Shown in pieces: positions 23,233-32,223 of a stretch of 64,000 nt of DNA; positions within the stretch are counted from its first letter, which is position 1, and the number at the start of each line of letters is the position of its first letter. This DNA comes from 66-474 sp963771735. GTDB taxonomy: Bacteria; Pseudomonadota; Gammaproteobacteria; Xanthomonadales; Rhodanobacteraceae. The stretch spans positions 310,001 to 374,000 of the forward strand of contig CAVYUN010000001.1 in NCBI GenBank assembly GCA_963771735.1. The letters run 5' to 3'. The position numbers were made by a program, and so were the translations under genes. Under the pieces are notes generated by a model. That model searched no databases. It was given only the letters and a program-made list of their open reading frames with translations, and was not told the DNA's origin.

Positions 23233-23760
23233 TCAATCGGATTCTTTCGCCACCGCGACCAGCGCGGGGCGCAGCAGGCGGCCGTTCAATACGTAGCCCT
23301 TCTGCATCACGCTGACCACCGTGCCGGGCGCCTTGCCCGGTGCCTCGACCATGCTGACCGCGTGGTGGCGTTCCGGATCGAGAGGTTCGCCAACCGGATC
23401 AACCTGTTGCAGGCCATTGCTCTCGGCGACCTTGAGCAAGGATTTCAGGGTGAGGTTCATGCCCTCGCGCATCGAGGCGACGTCCGTCGTTTCGATCGCC
23501 AGCCCGCTTTCGAGGCTGTCGTAGACAGGCAGGAGGTCACGCAGCAATTTCTCGTTGGCAAACTTGAGGCTCTGCTCGAGGTCACGCTGCATGCGCTTGC
23601 GCTGGTTTTCCAGGTCGGCGCGCTCGCGCAGCAGCGTTTCGCGCATGCCGGCAAGACTGGTTTCGGCCTCGGCCAGCTGCTGGTTCAGGGTCTCCAGCTC
23701 GTCTGCACCGGCACCGTTTTCCTGCGGCGCCTGCTCGGGCGATTCCTTGGGGTTGGTCAT
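23233..23760 (-). CDS. grpE: Nucleotide exchange factor GrpE
   Basis: GrpE releases ADP from DnaK. The 175-residue product has an acidic, Pro/Glu-rich N-terminus, a long coiled coil (ETLNQQLAEAETSLAGMRE..LENQRKRMQRD), and the C-terminal beta domain with DPVGEPLDPERHHAVSMVE and MQKGYVLNGRLLRPALVAVA. The ATG 23758-23760 is preceded by GAGGAA, so a start five codons earlier is not needed. It is the second gene of hrcA-grpE-dnaK. Confidence 0.95.
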   Translation of the reverse strand: MTNPKESPEQAPQENGAGADELETLNQQLAEAETSLAGMRETLLRERADLENQRKRMQRDLEQSLKFANEKLLRDLLPVYDSLESGLAIETTDVASMREGMNLTLKSLLKVAESNGLQQVDPVGEPLDPERHHAVSMVEAPGKAPGTVVSVMQKGYVLNGRLLRPALVAVAKESD

Positions 23761-23889
23761 GCTGATTCCTCGCAACGTGGACAGCCCGGCCTGCCCGGAC
23801 CGGCGGGCAACCGTAGCGCAACAAGCAAATCTATGTGGTCGGGGTACCGCGATTCAAGAGAATCCCTGCACCGCAGCCGATCCCGCGCG

Positions 23890-24939
23890 TCATTCAGGGG
23901 TTCTCAGGGCATCGGACAGCAACTTCGCGGTCGCCTGCACCACCGGAATCACGGAATGGTAAGCCATGCGGGTGGGCCCGATCACCCCGATCGCACCCAG
24001 CACGTGTCCCTCGTCGCCGTATGGCGCGCTGACCAGGCTGTAGCCCTTGAGGGGCTCGAACCCGGATTCGTCGCCGATGAACAGGCGCACGCCCGGCGAA
24101 CGCGCGCAACCCTCCAGCAGGGCCAGCAGTTCGCGCTTGCGCTGGAACGCCTCGAACAATTCGCGCAGGCGCTCGATCTGCGCGCCTTCCTCGCCCGACA
24201 TCAGGTTGGTCTGTCCGCTCACCAGCATGTCGGATTCGGGTTCCGGCGCGAACGTCTCGGCGGCAACCTCCACCGCAGTGTCGAGCAACCGGTTCAAATG
24301 GCTGCCCGCGGCACGAAGTTCTGCCAGCACCCGGCTGCGGATCTCGTCGATGCGCAGTCCGGCGTAGTGCTGGTTGAGGTAGTTGGCGGCGCGCTCGAGC
24401 GCACCGGCATCGAATCCCTGGCTGAGGTTCAGTACCCGGTTCTGGACTTGCCCGTCGGCGAACACCAGGATCGCCAATACCCGCCGCTCGCCGATCGACA
24501 TGAACTCGATTTGCCGCAACGGCGCATCGGCCATGCCGGGCACCGTCACCAAGCCCACGAAGTGGGTCATCGCCGACAGCAGGCTGGAGGCGTTGCCGAG
24601 CAGCTCGCGCGGCGTCACCGAATCGCGCGGCAGTTCGCGCTGGATCTGCATCACCGCACCGCGCGGCAAGGGCTTCAGTTCCAGCAGGCTGTCCACGAAC
24701 AGCCGCAGGCCACGCGCAGTGGGCACGCGCCCCGCCGAGGTGTGCGGCGAGGCCACCAGACCCAGCTCCTCCAGGTCCGACATGATGTTGCGGACCGTTG
24801 CCGGACTGACGTCGAGGCCGGCCGAACGTGCCAGGGTGCGCGAACCGACCGGCTGCCCCTCCTCCAGATACTGCGCGATCAGCGCGCGCAGCAACTGGCG
24901 GGTGCGTGCATCAATGGTTGGCGTGGCGGGTGTGGCCAT
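23890..24939 (-). CDS. hrcA: Heat-inducible transcription repressor HrcA
   Basis: HrcA represses class I heat-shock genes by binding CIRCE elements and needs GroEL for folding. The 349-residue product has the N-terminal winged helix (TRQLLRALIAQYLEEGQPVGSRTL..LDVSPATVRNIMSDLEELG) and the C-terminal domain ending GEDGH-like PYGDEGHVLGAIGVIGPTRMAY. Start is ATG 24937-24939. It is the first gene of the hrcA-grpE-dnaK unit. No CIRCE palindrome (TTAGCACTC-N9-GAGTGCTAA) was seen upstream of hrcA or grpE, so the targets are probably elsewhere, for example groES. Confidence 0.95.
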   Translation of the reverse strand: MATPATPTIDARTRQLLRALIAQYLEEGQPVGSRTLARSAGLDVSPATVRNIMSDLEELGLVASPHTSAGRVPTARGLRLFVDSLLELKPLPRGAVMQIQRELPRDSVTPRELLGNASSLLSAMTHFVGLVTVPGMADAPLRQIEFMSIGERRVLAILVFADGQVQNRVLNLSQGFDAGALERAANYLNQHYAGLRIDEIRSRVLAELRAAGSHLNRLLDTAVEVAAETFAPEPESDMLVSGQTNLMSGEEGAQIERLRELFEAFQRKRELLALLEGCARSPGVRLFIGDESGFEPLKGYSLVSAPYGDEGHVLGAIGVIGPTRMAYHSVIPVVQATAKLLSDALRTPE

Positions 24940-25109
24940 GGGTCGGCTGCGGATGGACACTGCAATCAATACGGGCGGCCGCGCAGGAATGCAAGCGACG
25001 GGTAGCAGGGTCGAGCGGCCGGGCACGTGCTCATTCCTCGCCGGGTCTTCGCGTTCCGAACCGCGCCCGGCCATCCGGCTACAATCACCCGCGTCCCGGA
25101 TCGCCCACC

Positions 25110-26786
25110 ATGCTTACCCGACTTTCCGTCCGCAATTTCGCCGTGGTCGAGGCCGCCGACATCGAATTCGGCGCCGGTCTCACCGTGGTCACGGGTGAAA
25201 CCGGCGCCGGCAAATCCTTGCTGGTGGATGCGCTGCTGCTGCTGTCCGGCACGCGCGCCGACACCGGCATGGTGCGCGCGGGCTGCGAACGCGCGGAGCT
25301 TTCCGCCGAATTCGATCTCGCCGACGCGCCCGATGCGCGCGCATGGCTGGCCGAACAGGCCATGGACGAGGAAGGCGGCGCCTGTCGCGTACGCCGCGTG
25401 ATCGCTGCCGAAGGCGGCTCGCGTGCGTGGATCAACGGGCGCGCCGTGGCACTGGGCCAATTGGATGAACTGACCTCCTCGCTGGTCGAAATCCATGGCC
25501 AGCACGAGCACCAGGCATTGCTGGACCGCGCTCAACAGTTGCGGATGCTGGATGCCTTCGGCGGTCACGCCGATGCATTCGACAAGGTACGCAAACTGGC
25601 AACGCGCCATCATGAAATCACCCGACGCGAACGCGAGTTGTCCGGTGGCGAGGACCACGCGGCACGCCTTGACTTGTTGCGCCACGAAGTCGCGGAGCTG
25701 GAACGCTGGACGCTGCCGGCCGACGCACTCTCGGAACTGGAGACCCAGCACAAGCGCCTCGCCAATGCGGGCAAGCTCGCCGAGGGCGCATCGGCGCTGG
25801 CCGAGTCGCTGGACGGCGACGGCGAATTCGCGGCCATGCGTTCCGTCGTGCACGCGCACTCCGAACTCGAACGCCTGGCCGAACTCGACCCTGCCCTGAA
25901 GGCCACGGTGGAATTGCTGGACGCTGCACGCATCCAGCTCGGCGAGGCGTCCGACACGCTCGCTCGCTACGCACAGGATCTGGACCTCGATCCCGAACGC
26001 TACGCCGAAGCCGATGCGCACCTGGCCGCGTTGCACGATCTGTCGCGTCGCCATCACCTGCCCGTCGCGGAGTTGCACGCGCATGCCACGACCCTGCGGG
26101 GCGAACTGCAAGCGCTGGAAGACGCGGGCGACGACCTTGCCAGGCTGGCCGCAGAGCGCAAGCAATGCTTCGCCGAATACGGGGTGGCTGCCAATACGCT
26201 TACGAAGCAACGCACGGCGGCCGCGAAGAAACTCGGCGCGGCCGTCACGTCGTTGATGGACGAACTCGGCATGGCCGGCGGAACGTTCGCCGTGGACCTG
26301 CAACCGCACTTCTCCGGCGAACCCGATCCGCAGGGCCGCGAGCGTTGCGAGTTCACGGTCAGCGCCAACCCGGGCATGCCCCTGCGCCCACTACGCAAGG
26401 TGGCGTCCGGCGGCGAGCTGTCGCGCATCGGGCTGGCCATCGAAGTCGCCGCCTTGGGCACGGATACGGTCGGCACCATGGTGTTCGACGAGGTCGATGC
26501 CGGCATCGGTGGCGCGGTCGCCGAAACCGTCGGCGCGAAATTGCGCGCACTCGGCTCGCGCTGTCAGGTGTTGTGCGTCACCCACCTGCCCCAAGTCGCG
26601 GCCCAGGGCCATGCACATCTCGCGGTCGCCAAGACCGTGGAAGGCGCGGCAACCCGCACGCAGATCGCGGTGCTGGATGCGAAGGGCCGCGGCGAGGAAC
26701 TTGCGCGGATGCTGGGCGGCGTGGAAATCGACCGTGAAACCCGTGCACATGCCAAGCGGATGCTGGAACGCGCACAGGCGTCCTGA
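25110..26786 (+). CDS. recN: DNA repair protein RecN
   Basis: RecN is an SMC-like ATPase that acts on double-strand breaks. The 558-residue product starts MLTRLSVRNFAVVEAADIEF and has Walker A TGETGAGKSLLVDAL, a central coiled-coil region, the ABC signature VASGGELSRIGLAIE and Walker B MVFDEVDAGIGG. The start ATG 25110 agrees with the family N-terminus; the longer frame upstream is antisense to hrcA. It is divergent from hrcA. Confidence 0.97.
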   Translation: MLTRLSVRNFAVVEAADIEFGAGLTVVTGETGAGKSLLVDALLLLSGTRADTGMVRAGCERAELSAEFDLADAPDARAWLAEQAMDEEGGACRVRRVIAAEGGSRAWINGRAVALGQLDELTSSLVEIHGQHEHQALLDRAQQLRMLDAFGGHADAFDKVRKLATRHHEITRRERELSGGEDHAARLDLLRHEVAELERWTLPADALSELETQHKRLANAGKLAEGASALAESLDGDGEFAAMRSVVHAHSELERLAELDPALKATVELLDAARIQLGEASDTLARYAQDLDLDPERYAEADAHLAALHDLSRRHHLPVAELHAHATTLRGELQALEDAGDDLARLAAERKQCFAEYGVAANTLTKQRTAAAKKLGAAVTSLMDELGMAGGTFAVDLQPHFSGEPDPQGRERCEFTVSANPGMPLRPLRKVASGGELSRIGLAIEVAALGTDTVGTMVFDEVDAGIGGAVAETVGAKLRALGSRCQVLCVTHLPQVAAQGHAHLAVAKTVEGAATRTQIAVLDAKGRGEELARMLGGVEIDRETRAHAKRMLERAQAS

Positions 26787-26846
26787 CCCGAACCAACGCA
26801 GATCGGCCCGCGTATTCAGGTTGCTGTATGCTGGCTTTGACTGGTA

Positions 26847-28529
26847 ATGCAGAGTAGCCGCGTGCCGAGTTCGTCGCCGTCATTCTCGTTCGAGAGGCTC
26901 TGGTCGGAGTTGCGGCGGCGGCGCGTGATTCGGGTCGTGGTGGTCTACGTGATCGTCGGCTGGGTGGTGATCGAAGTCGCCTCGACCGTGCTGCCGCCGA
27001 TGGGCCTGCCGAACTGGGCGCTCAAGCTGGTGATCGTGCTGGTGGCCCTCGGCTTTCCGATCGCGGTGGCGATGGCCTGGTTGTTCGACCTCGGTCCGCA
27101 CGGCGTGGAGCGAACCAGGCCGGATGCTGCGGCCCCGGTCGCGGCGCCACCTCCGGTTGCGGATGCTCTGGCCGCCACGCCCGGCGTCATGTCTCCACCG
27201 ACTCCAGCCGCCACGCCGCAAGCACCCCAGAAAACCGACGCCGACCGCCGCACCATCGCGGTGCTCCCGTTCGTCAACATGAGCGGCGATCCGGACAACG
27301 AGTACTTCAGCGATGGCATCTCCGAGGAAATCCTCAACCTGCTGGGCAAGCTGCCGCAGCTGAAAGTCGCCTCGCGCACGTCTTCCTTCGCTTTCAAGGG
27401 CAAGGAGACCAGCATCCCGGCCGTCGCGACTGAACTGAATGTCGGTACGGTGCTGGAAGGCAGCGTGCGACGGGCCGGGAACCAGGTCCGCATCACCGCG
27501 CAGCTGATCGACGCGACTTCGGACACCCACCTGTGGTCGGAAACCTACGACCGCGAGATGAAGGACGTGTTCGCGATCCAGGACGACATCGCGCACAGCA
27601 TCGTCAAGGCCCTGCAGGTCAAGTTGAGCCCCATGGAACGCCGTGCGCTGCAGAACGTCGCGACCTCCGAACCGGAAGCCTACGACTATTACCTGCGCGG
27701 TCGCAGCTACATGTACTCGATGGCCCGGCGCGACTACGAGCACGCGATCAACATGTACGAACAGGCGATAGCGGTGGATTCCAAGTACGCACTCGCGTAT
27801 GCCGGCATGGCCGACGCATACTCGATGCTGTACCGCTACGCCGAGGCCAGCGCGGACAACGTCGCACGCGCGAACCGTGCCAGCGAGCAGGCCCTCGCGC
27901 TCGATTTCGATTCTGCCGAAGCGCACGCCTCCCGCGGCCTCGCCCTTTTCATCAGCGAGCAATATCCCGCCGCCCAGAAGGAATTCGATGCCGCGATCGC
28001 GTTGAACCCCAACCTGTTCGAACCCTATTACTACCATGGCCTGGCCTGCTCGTGCGAAGGCAACTACGAGAAGGCGATCGACTTGTACCTCAAGGCCATG
28101 CAGGTCAATCCCGCCGACTACCAGACACCGGTGTTCCTGGCCCAGGTTTACGCATCGCTCGGCCGCAAGCAGGACGAAATGCGGGTCCGGCTGGGTGCGC
28201 TCGGCACCGTGGAAAGGCACCTCAAGCTCAACCCGCACGACACCCGTGCCTTGCAGATCGCCGCCAACAACCTGATCCAGGTCGGCGAAAAATCAAAGGG
28301 AATCATGATGGCCGAGCGTGCCCTCGCACAGGGTCGCAGCGAACCGGTCGTCCTTTACAACGGCGCGTGCTTTTACGCCGTGCAAGGCGATTCCGATCGC
28401 GCATTCGAACTGCTCGAACAGGCGCTGAAACTGGGCTGGGGCGACCGCGCATGGATGGAACACGACAGCGAGCTCGAGTCGTTGCACGACGACCCACGCT
28501 TTCGGGCGCTGCTGGCAACCATCCACTGA
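26847..28529 (+). CDS. Inner-membrane TolB-like/TPR protein (paralogue 1)
   Basis: A 560-residue protein. After a short cytoplasmic N-terminus (FERLWSELRRRRVIRVVVVY) there are two transmembrane segments, around residues 30-50 and 58-80. A Pro/Ala-rich linker follows, then a TolB-N-like domain (IAVLPFVNMSGDPDNEYFSDGI..LWSETYDREMKDVFAIQDDI), and then at least five TPR units to the C-terminus. The same layout occurs in CadC/adenylate-cyclase-like proteins of xanthomonads, but no DNA-binding or cyclase domain is present here. A second copy is at 58305. The role is not known; the domains suggest periplasmic or envelope protein interactions. Confidence 0.85.
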   Translation: MQSSRVPSSSPSFSFERLWSELRRRRVIRVVVVYVIVGWVVIEVASTVLPPMGLPNWALKLVIVLVALGFPIAVAMAWLFDLGPHGVERTRPDAAAPVAAPPPVADALAATPGVMSPPTPAATPQAPQKTDADRRTIAVLPFVNMSGDPDNEYFSDGISEEILNLLGKLPQLKVASRTSSFAFKGKETSIPAVATELNVGTVLEGSVRRAGNQVRITAQLIDATSDTHLWSETYDREMKDVFAIQDDIAHSIVKALQVKLSPMERRALQNVATSEPEAYDYYLRGRSYMYSMARRDYEHAINMYEQAIAVDSKYALAYAGMADAYSMLYRYAEASADNVARANRASEQALALDFDSAEAHASRGLALFISEQYPAAQKEFDAAIALNPNLFEPYYYHGLACSCEGNYEKAIDLYLKAMQVNPADYQTPVFLAQVYASLGRKQDEMRVRLGALGTVERHLKLNPHDTRALQIAANNLIQVGEKSKGIMMAERALAQGRSEPVVLYNGACFYAVQGDSDRAFELLEQALKLGWGDRAWMEHDSELESLHDDPRFRALLATIH

Positions 28530-28587
28530 GCCAGACGCGACGAGGTCGCCGCCGATCGATGGGGCCGCAGGGAAGTGCCGGAACCGC

Positions 28588-28992
28588 CTACTTCTTTTTC
28601 TTCGGCCGCACGTACAGGACCAGGCTGTGGTCGGCGATCTCGTAACCGTGTTTGGCTGCGATCTCGCGTTGCAATTTCTCGATATCCTCGTTCACGAATT
28701 CAATGACCTTGCCGCTGGTCACGTCGATCATGTGGTCGTGGTGCTGGCCGCGGTCCAGCTCGTAGACCGCCTGCCCGCTCTCGAAGTTATGCTTGATCAC
28801 GAGGCCGGCCGCCTCGAACTGGGTCAACACGCGATAAACCGTGGCCAGCCCGATGTCCTCGGACTCTTCCAGCAGCAACTGGTAGATGTTTTCGGCCGTC
28901 AGGTGATCGTGGCTGTGCTCGAGGATTTCCAGCACCCGGATACGCGGATGGGTCACCTTCAACCCCGCGTTGCGTAGATCCTGCGATTCCAT
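28588..28992 (-). CDS. fur: Ferric uptake regulator
   Basis: Fur represses iron-uptake genes with Fe(II) as corepressor. The 134-residue product has the winged helix (LKVTHPRIRVLEILEHS..LATVYRVLTQFEAAGLV), the metal-binding HHDHM of the dimer domain, and a Lys-rich tail. The typical CxxC zinc pair after HHDHM is absent: the segment reads HHDHMIDVTSGKVIEF, as in other xanthomonad Fur proteins. It is divergent from bamE, the usual arrangement in this order, so the 90-base gap holds both promoters. Confidence 0.95.
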   Translation of the reverse strand: MESQDLRNAGLKVTHPRIRVLEILEHSHDHLTAENIYQLLLEESEDIGLATVYRVLTQFEAAGLVIKHNFESGQAVYELDRGQHHDHMIDVTSGKVIEFVNEDIEKLQREIAAKHGYEIADHSLVLYVRPKKKK

Positions 28993-29082
28993 GGCTGAAC
29001 TCCGATGGCGGCGTGATGTCTCATGAGCCGGCCCAAGACCCAGCTAGTGTATCATTCGCCGTTCACAGCCCGACCCAAGACG

Positions 29083-29526
29083 ATGCGCCTGACGATACCA
29101 ACCCTACTGCTCGCCACGGCCAGCGCGCTGACGCTCGGCGGCTGCCACGTGATCTACACGCCCGACGTGCAACAGGGCAACCTGCTGATCGGCAAGAACG
29201 TCAGCGAACTGAAGCCCGGCCTGACCAAGCAGCAGGTGATTGCCTTGCTGGGCACGCCTTCGGTGGTCAGCCCCTTCAACCAGAACCAGTGGAATTACGT
29301 CGCAACCATGCAGCGCCGCGGCGGCACCGTGCAGGAACGCACGCTGACCCTGTATTTCGACAATGACACGCTGGTGCGCACCGACGGCAACTTCATGAAG
29401 GAAACGCCGCAGGAATTGCTCCAGGAGAGCCACAAGTACGGGCCGCTGTATCCGAGCAACCTGACCAAGGAACAGCAGAAGGAATTGGAGAAGAAACAGC
29501 AGGAAGGTGGTGGCGGTGGTGGCTAA
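29083..29526 (+). CDS. bamE: Outer membrane assembly lipoprotein BamE (SmpA/OmlA)
   Basis: BamE is a lipoprotein of the BAM complex that inserts beta-barrel proteins in the outer membrane. The 147-residue product has a lipoprotein signal with lipobox LGGC (Cys at about residue 21). The mature domain shows the family core YTPDVQQGNLLIGKNVSELKPGLTKQQVIALLGTP. The tail is Lys/Glu-rich and ends in Gly repeats. The ATG 29083 is chosen over an upstream in-frame start because it gives a proper signal peptide. It is divergent from fur. Confidence 0.95.
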   Translation: MRLTIPTLLLATASALTLGGCHVIYTPDVQQGNLLIGKNVSELKPGLTKQQVIALLGTPSVVSPFNQNQWNYVATMQRRGGTVQERTLTLYFDNDTLVRTDGNFMKETPQELLQESHKYGPLYPSNLTKEQQKELEKKQQEGGGGGG

Positions 29527-29599
29527 ATCCGGATGCAGCAGGCGGTCACTGGCGTGAGGCGCGCAATGTCGGCCAGTGCCGCGCATTGCATCCCATGCA

Positions 29600-29887
29600 T
29601 CACCCGTCGCGCGCCCTTCGCCGTCGCGCTTCCTTCGGATCGATCTTGAGCGGCCGGTAGATTTCCACGCGGTCGCCATCCCGCAGCACGGTATCCGGCC
29701 CAAGCCGGCGGCCGAAAACGCCGAGGCGGTCGTCGCGAATCTCGACACCGGGGCGTGCAGCATGGAACCCGGATTGCCTGATCGCGTCGGCCACCGTAGC
29801 CCCACGCGGCAACGACAAGTCCACATTGAACGCACGACCCGGTTCGGCATATGCCACCGAGACCCGCAAGTATTTCGCCTCAGGCAT
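29600..29887 (-). CDS. rnfH: RnfH family protein (UPF0125)
   Basis: A 95-residue ubiquitin-like-fold protein. It begins MPEAKYLRVSVAYAEPGRAF and contains DLSLPRGATVADAIRQSG, the typical VGVFGR-like DRLGVFGRRLGPDTVL and GDRVEIYRPLKIDPKEARR at the end. The start at 29885-29887 overlaps the end of ratA by eight bases. rnfH and ratA are adjacent in most gammaproteobacteria. The function is not known despite the Rnf-related name. Confidence 0.92.
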   Translation of the reverse strand: MPEAKYLRVSVAYAEPGRAFNVDLSLPRGATVADAIRQSGFHAARPGVEIRDDRLGVFGRRLGPDTVLRDGDRVEIYRPLKIDPKEARRRRARDG

Positions 29888-30314
29888 ACGCGCGTCGGGC
29901 TTCGGCACAGAAATCGTCGACCATGCGGTCGGCAAGCTTCTGGAAACCGATCCGGAAGGCAAAACCGGTCAGCAGGTTGCTGACCTCGAAATCGAGATCG
30001 AGCGCCACTTTGCAGCCGTCGTCGCCGAGTGGCGTGAAAGTCCACCCACCGTGCAGCCAGTCGAAGGGGCCGTCCACGAATTGCATCCCGATGCGTCGCG
30101 GCCGGTCGAGGGTATTCCGGGTGGAAAAATGCTGGGTCACCCCGGCGAAACGCAGGTCGAGGCGAGCCACCAGGTGCTCGCCATCGTGCTCGGTCACTTC
30201 CGCGCCGAGACACCACGCAAAACGCCTGGGGTAAGCTTCCACTTCATTGACGAGATCGAACATCTGCTCCGGCGTGAAACGGACCAGCGCCTGACGATGG
30301 ATCTGCACGAACAC
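29880..30314 (-). CDS. ratA: RatA/COQ10-like START domain protein
   Basis: A 144-residue START/polyketide-cyclase-like protein. It starts MFVQIHRQALVRFTPEQMFDLVNEVEAYPRRFAWC, typical of the Coq10/RatA (PasT) family, and ends FRIGFQKLADRMVDDFCAEA. Members bind ubiquinone-like lipids and aid respiration; E. coli RatA was also reported to hinder 70S assembly. It overlaps rnfH downstream and is divergent from smpB, the conserved context. Confidence 0.93.
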   Translation of the reverse strand: MFVQIHRQALVRFTPEQMFDLVNEVEAYPRRFAWCLGAEVTEHDGEHLVARLDLRFAGVTQHFSTRNTLDRPRRIGMQFVDGPFDWLHGGWTFTPLGDDGCKVALDLDFEVSNLLTGFAFRIGFQKLADRMVDDFCAEARRAYA

Positions 30315-30367
30315 TCCCGATCAGCCGTCGATGCGGCGGCACCTGAATCCATCTTATTGTAACGAGC

Positions 30368-30859
30368 ATGGCACACAAGAAAGAAAAGGACGGCAAGGGC
30401 TCGGCGACCATCGCGTTGAACAAGCGCGCGCGCCACGAGTACCACATCGACGAGCGCTACGAGGCCGGCATCGCCTTGCAGGGCTGGGAGGTGAAGAGCC
30501 TGCGCGCGGGTCGCATCAACCTGACCGACGCCTACGCGCTGGTCAAGCGCGGCGAGCTGTTCCTGTTCGGTGCGTCGATTCCGCCGCTGATCTCGGCCTC
30601 GACCCACGTGGTCGCCGATGACCGCCGCACCCGCAAGTTGCTGCTGCACCGCGCCGAAATCGACAAGCTGATCGGCGCGGTCGAACGCAAGGGCCTGACC
30701 CTGGTGCCGCTGGCGATGTACTGGAAGCACAGCCGCGCCAAGGTCGAGATCGGCATCGCGCGCGGCAAGCAGGCGCACGACAAGCGTGCCACCGAGAAGG
30801 AACGCGAGTGGAACATCGAAAAGCAGCGCGTGCTGCGCGCCCACAACAAGGCAGGCTGA
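30368..30859 (+). CDS. smpB: SsrA-binding protein SmpB
   Basis: SmpB binds tmRNA and is required for trans-translation. The 163-residue product has the family start TIALNKRARHEYHIDERYEAG, then WEVKSLRAGRINLTDAYALV, LLLHRAEIDKL, and the basic C-terminal tail GKQAHDKRATEKEREWNIEK. Length is normal. Its RNA partner lies about 950 bases downstream on the same strand, with a sulfotransferase gene between them on the other strand. Confidence 0.97.
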   Translation: MAHKKEKDGKGSATIALNKRARHEYHIDERYEAGIALQGWEVKSLRAGRINLTDAYALVKRGELFLFGASIPPLISASTHVVADDRRTRKLLLHRAEIDKLIGAVERKGLTLVPLAMYWKHSRAKVEIGIARGKQAHDKRATEKEREWNIEKQRVLRAHNKAG

Positions 30860-30869
30860 TCGCGCTTGA

Positions 30870-31715
30870 TCAATAACCGGCCGGCACGTACTTGAAACGC
30901 TGCATCTGCTCGCGGTGGTCATCGACGATGCGCCGAACCTGATCGCGATTGAGCGTTTCGCGCCACTGGTTGGCGCGGCCCTTGAAAAAGAACCGGGTCT
31001 TTTCGTCCACCGCTTCCACGAACCCGTGTTTCTGTTCGAGCGAAGCCATGGTCTGGAACGACGTGTGTTTCACCGCACGCTCGATGCGCGCCTTGTCCTG
31101 ACCCAGGCCAAGCAGCTTGGCCGCCTTGGCGAAATGCTTGGCCGGCTTTTCCAGCAGATCCTCGTAACGCAGCACGATGACCTTGCCCGGCGCCCGTTCG
31201 GCCATGTCCGCCCAACCGGCAACGTGCGTGGACCAGGAGCCGACGATTTCTGTTACGAACATTTCCTCGTTGAGCGTTCCCACTTGCTCGTTACTGAGGC
31301 GCTCGATGGCCTCGTCCTGGCTGAGTCCGAAATGATGGGTCATGCTAACCGCAACATCGAGGGGGTTGCGCACGACATAGATCGCGCCCGCCGTAACGTC
31401 CCAGTTTTGCAACGGATGCCCTTCGTAAAGCCCTGTCATGTTGTGCGACTTCACGAGCCGGCTGCCGTACGCCTGCGCCGCGATTAGAGCTTGCACCCGG
31501 GGACGCAATGCGGCGATTTCCTGTGTGGAAAGCTCCGTGCTCGACCGCCCGGCGAGCTCCGAGTAGCGCTCCGCACGCGCTTCGCCATCGGCGTAATCCC
31601 GCAATTGGTCAGGGCGCAGAGGCTGCGCGCGGTTGGCGATGAGGTTGGCGAGAAATGCGCGCAACCAGGTGTTGCCCGATTTCGGATAAGACGCCAGCCA
31701 GACGATGTTGCCCAT
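30870..31715 (-). CDS. Sulfotransferase domain protein
   Basis: A 281-residue cytosolic PAPS-dependent sulfotransferase. The 5'-phosphosulfate loop is IVWLASYPKSGNTWLRAFLA at the N-terminus, and the 3'-phosphate-binding segment is YVVRNPLDVAVSMTHHF. The typical C-terminal FFFKGRANQWRETL follows. ATG 31713-31715 (MGNIVWLASYPKSG) is preferred; an in-frame ATG 12 codons earlier is possible. Acceptor substrate unknown. It lies between smpB and ssrA on the opposite strand. Confidence 0.9.
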   Translation of the reverse strand: MGNIVWLASYPKSGNTWLRAFLANLIANRAQPLRPDQLRDYADGEARAERYSELAGRSSTELSTQEIAALRPRVQALIAAQAYGSRLVKSHNMTGLYEGHPLQNWDVTAGAIYVVRNPLDVAVSMTHHFGLSQDEAIERLSNEQVGTLNEEMFVTEIVGSWSTHVAGWADMAERAPGKVIVLRYEDLLEKPAKHFAKAAKLLGLGQDKARIERAVKHTSFQTMASLEQKHGFVEAVDEKTRFFFKGRANQWRETLNRDQVRRIVDDHREQMQRFKYVPAGY

Positions 31716-31768
31716 TGCAATGCAAGCCTGCTCGATGAACCGACCCCGCATGATGCCAGCGACAGCGA

Positions 31769-31797
31769 TTGATTTCCCGCCACCCCGCCCGCATCAT
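31769..31797 (+). promoter_or_regulatory. Putative sigma-70 promoter of ssrA
   Basis: TTGATT at 31769-31774 and CATCAT at 31792-31797 are separated by 17 bases and end 12 bases before the mature tmRNA 5' end. The match to the -35/-10 consensus is moderate but the spacing is ideal. Confidence 0.5.
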
Positions 31798-31808
31798 CCA
31801 TGTTCCCC

Positions 31809-32164
31809 GGGGGCGACCTGGCTTCGACGGGGGCAGTGAAGTAGCCTGGAGCATGCCGAGGGCGTCATCTTCCTCGTTAATCCGATGGCAAACAATCAGA
31901 CGCCAACGACGACGTCTACGCTCTCGCCGCTTAAGGCGTAAGCCCCGAACCCACTTGTGCCCGTGCTCGTGGGTGTAGGGTCATCATCATGGGATCGCTG
32001 ATGGTTGCCGCAGGTCGATCATTCGCTAAAACAAAACCCGCTGGTTCCGGAGTGCGCTTTGCGCATCGTGCTGCTCCGGAGACGAGACCCAACGATGAGC
32101 TAAGCATGTAGCGCCGGGCGCGGAGCGCCTTCGGACGGGGGTTCGATTCCCCCCGCCTCCACCA
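31809..32164 (+). ncRNA. ssrA: Transfer-messenger RNA (tmRNA)
   Basis: tmRNA rescues stalled ribosomes with SmpB. The 5' end GGGGGCG pairs with CGCCTCC before the terminal ACCA, forming the acceptor stem. The CTGGCTTCGACGG after the stem and GGTTCGATTCC near the 3' end are the conserved tRNA-like parts. The tag frame starts with GCC at 31902 and encodes ANDDVYALAA, then TAA at 31932-31934. The 3' end is the integration site of the downstream island. Confidence 0.96.
32142..32164 (+). other. attL: tmRNA 3' end used as integration site
   Basis: The last 23 bases of ssrA (TTCGATTCCCCCCGCC then TCCACCA) recur in degenerate form at 39799-39820 (TTCGATAGCCCCCGCC then CCACCA). The DNA between these copies has island-type content, and the outer copy is followed by a strong terminator. 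Tyrosine integrases commonly target this part of tmRNA genes, so this is read as attL. Confidence 0.65.
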
Positions 32165-32197
32165 TTACGGAATCCAACAACATCCCGCAACATCCTT

Positions 32198-32223
32198 GAA
32201 ACCGTGCTCTGGCGCGGTTTTTT
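32198..32223 (+). terminator. Rho-independent terminator after ssrA
   Basis: AAACCGTGC, loop TCTG, GCGCGGTTT followed by further T residues forms a 9-bp stem with a T tail, 34 bases after the tmRNA 3' end. It lies inside the island side of the junction. Confidence 0.75.

Noticed and set aside
23761..25109. CIRCE operator upstream of hrcA or grpE
   Set aside because: No TTAGCACTC-N9-GAGTGCTAA-like inverted repeat was found in these gaps.
31888..31941. A 17-residue frame ANNQTPTTTSTLSPLKA as the tmRNA tag
   Set aside because: The other frame starting at GCC 31902 gives ANDDVYALAA-stop, which has the canonical AN-D..ALAA tag form.
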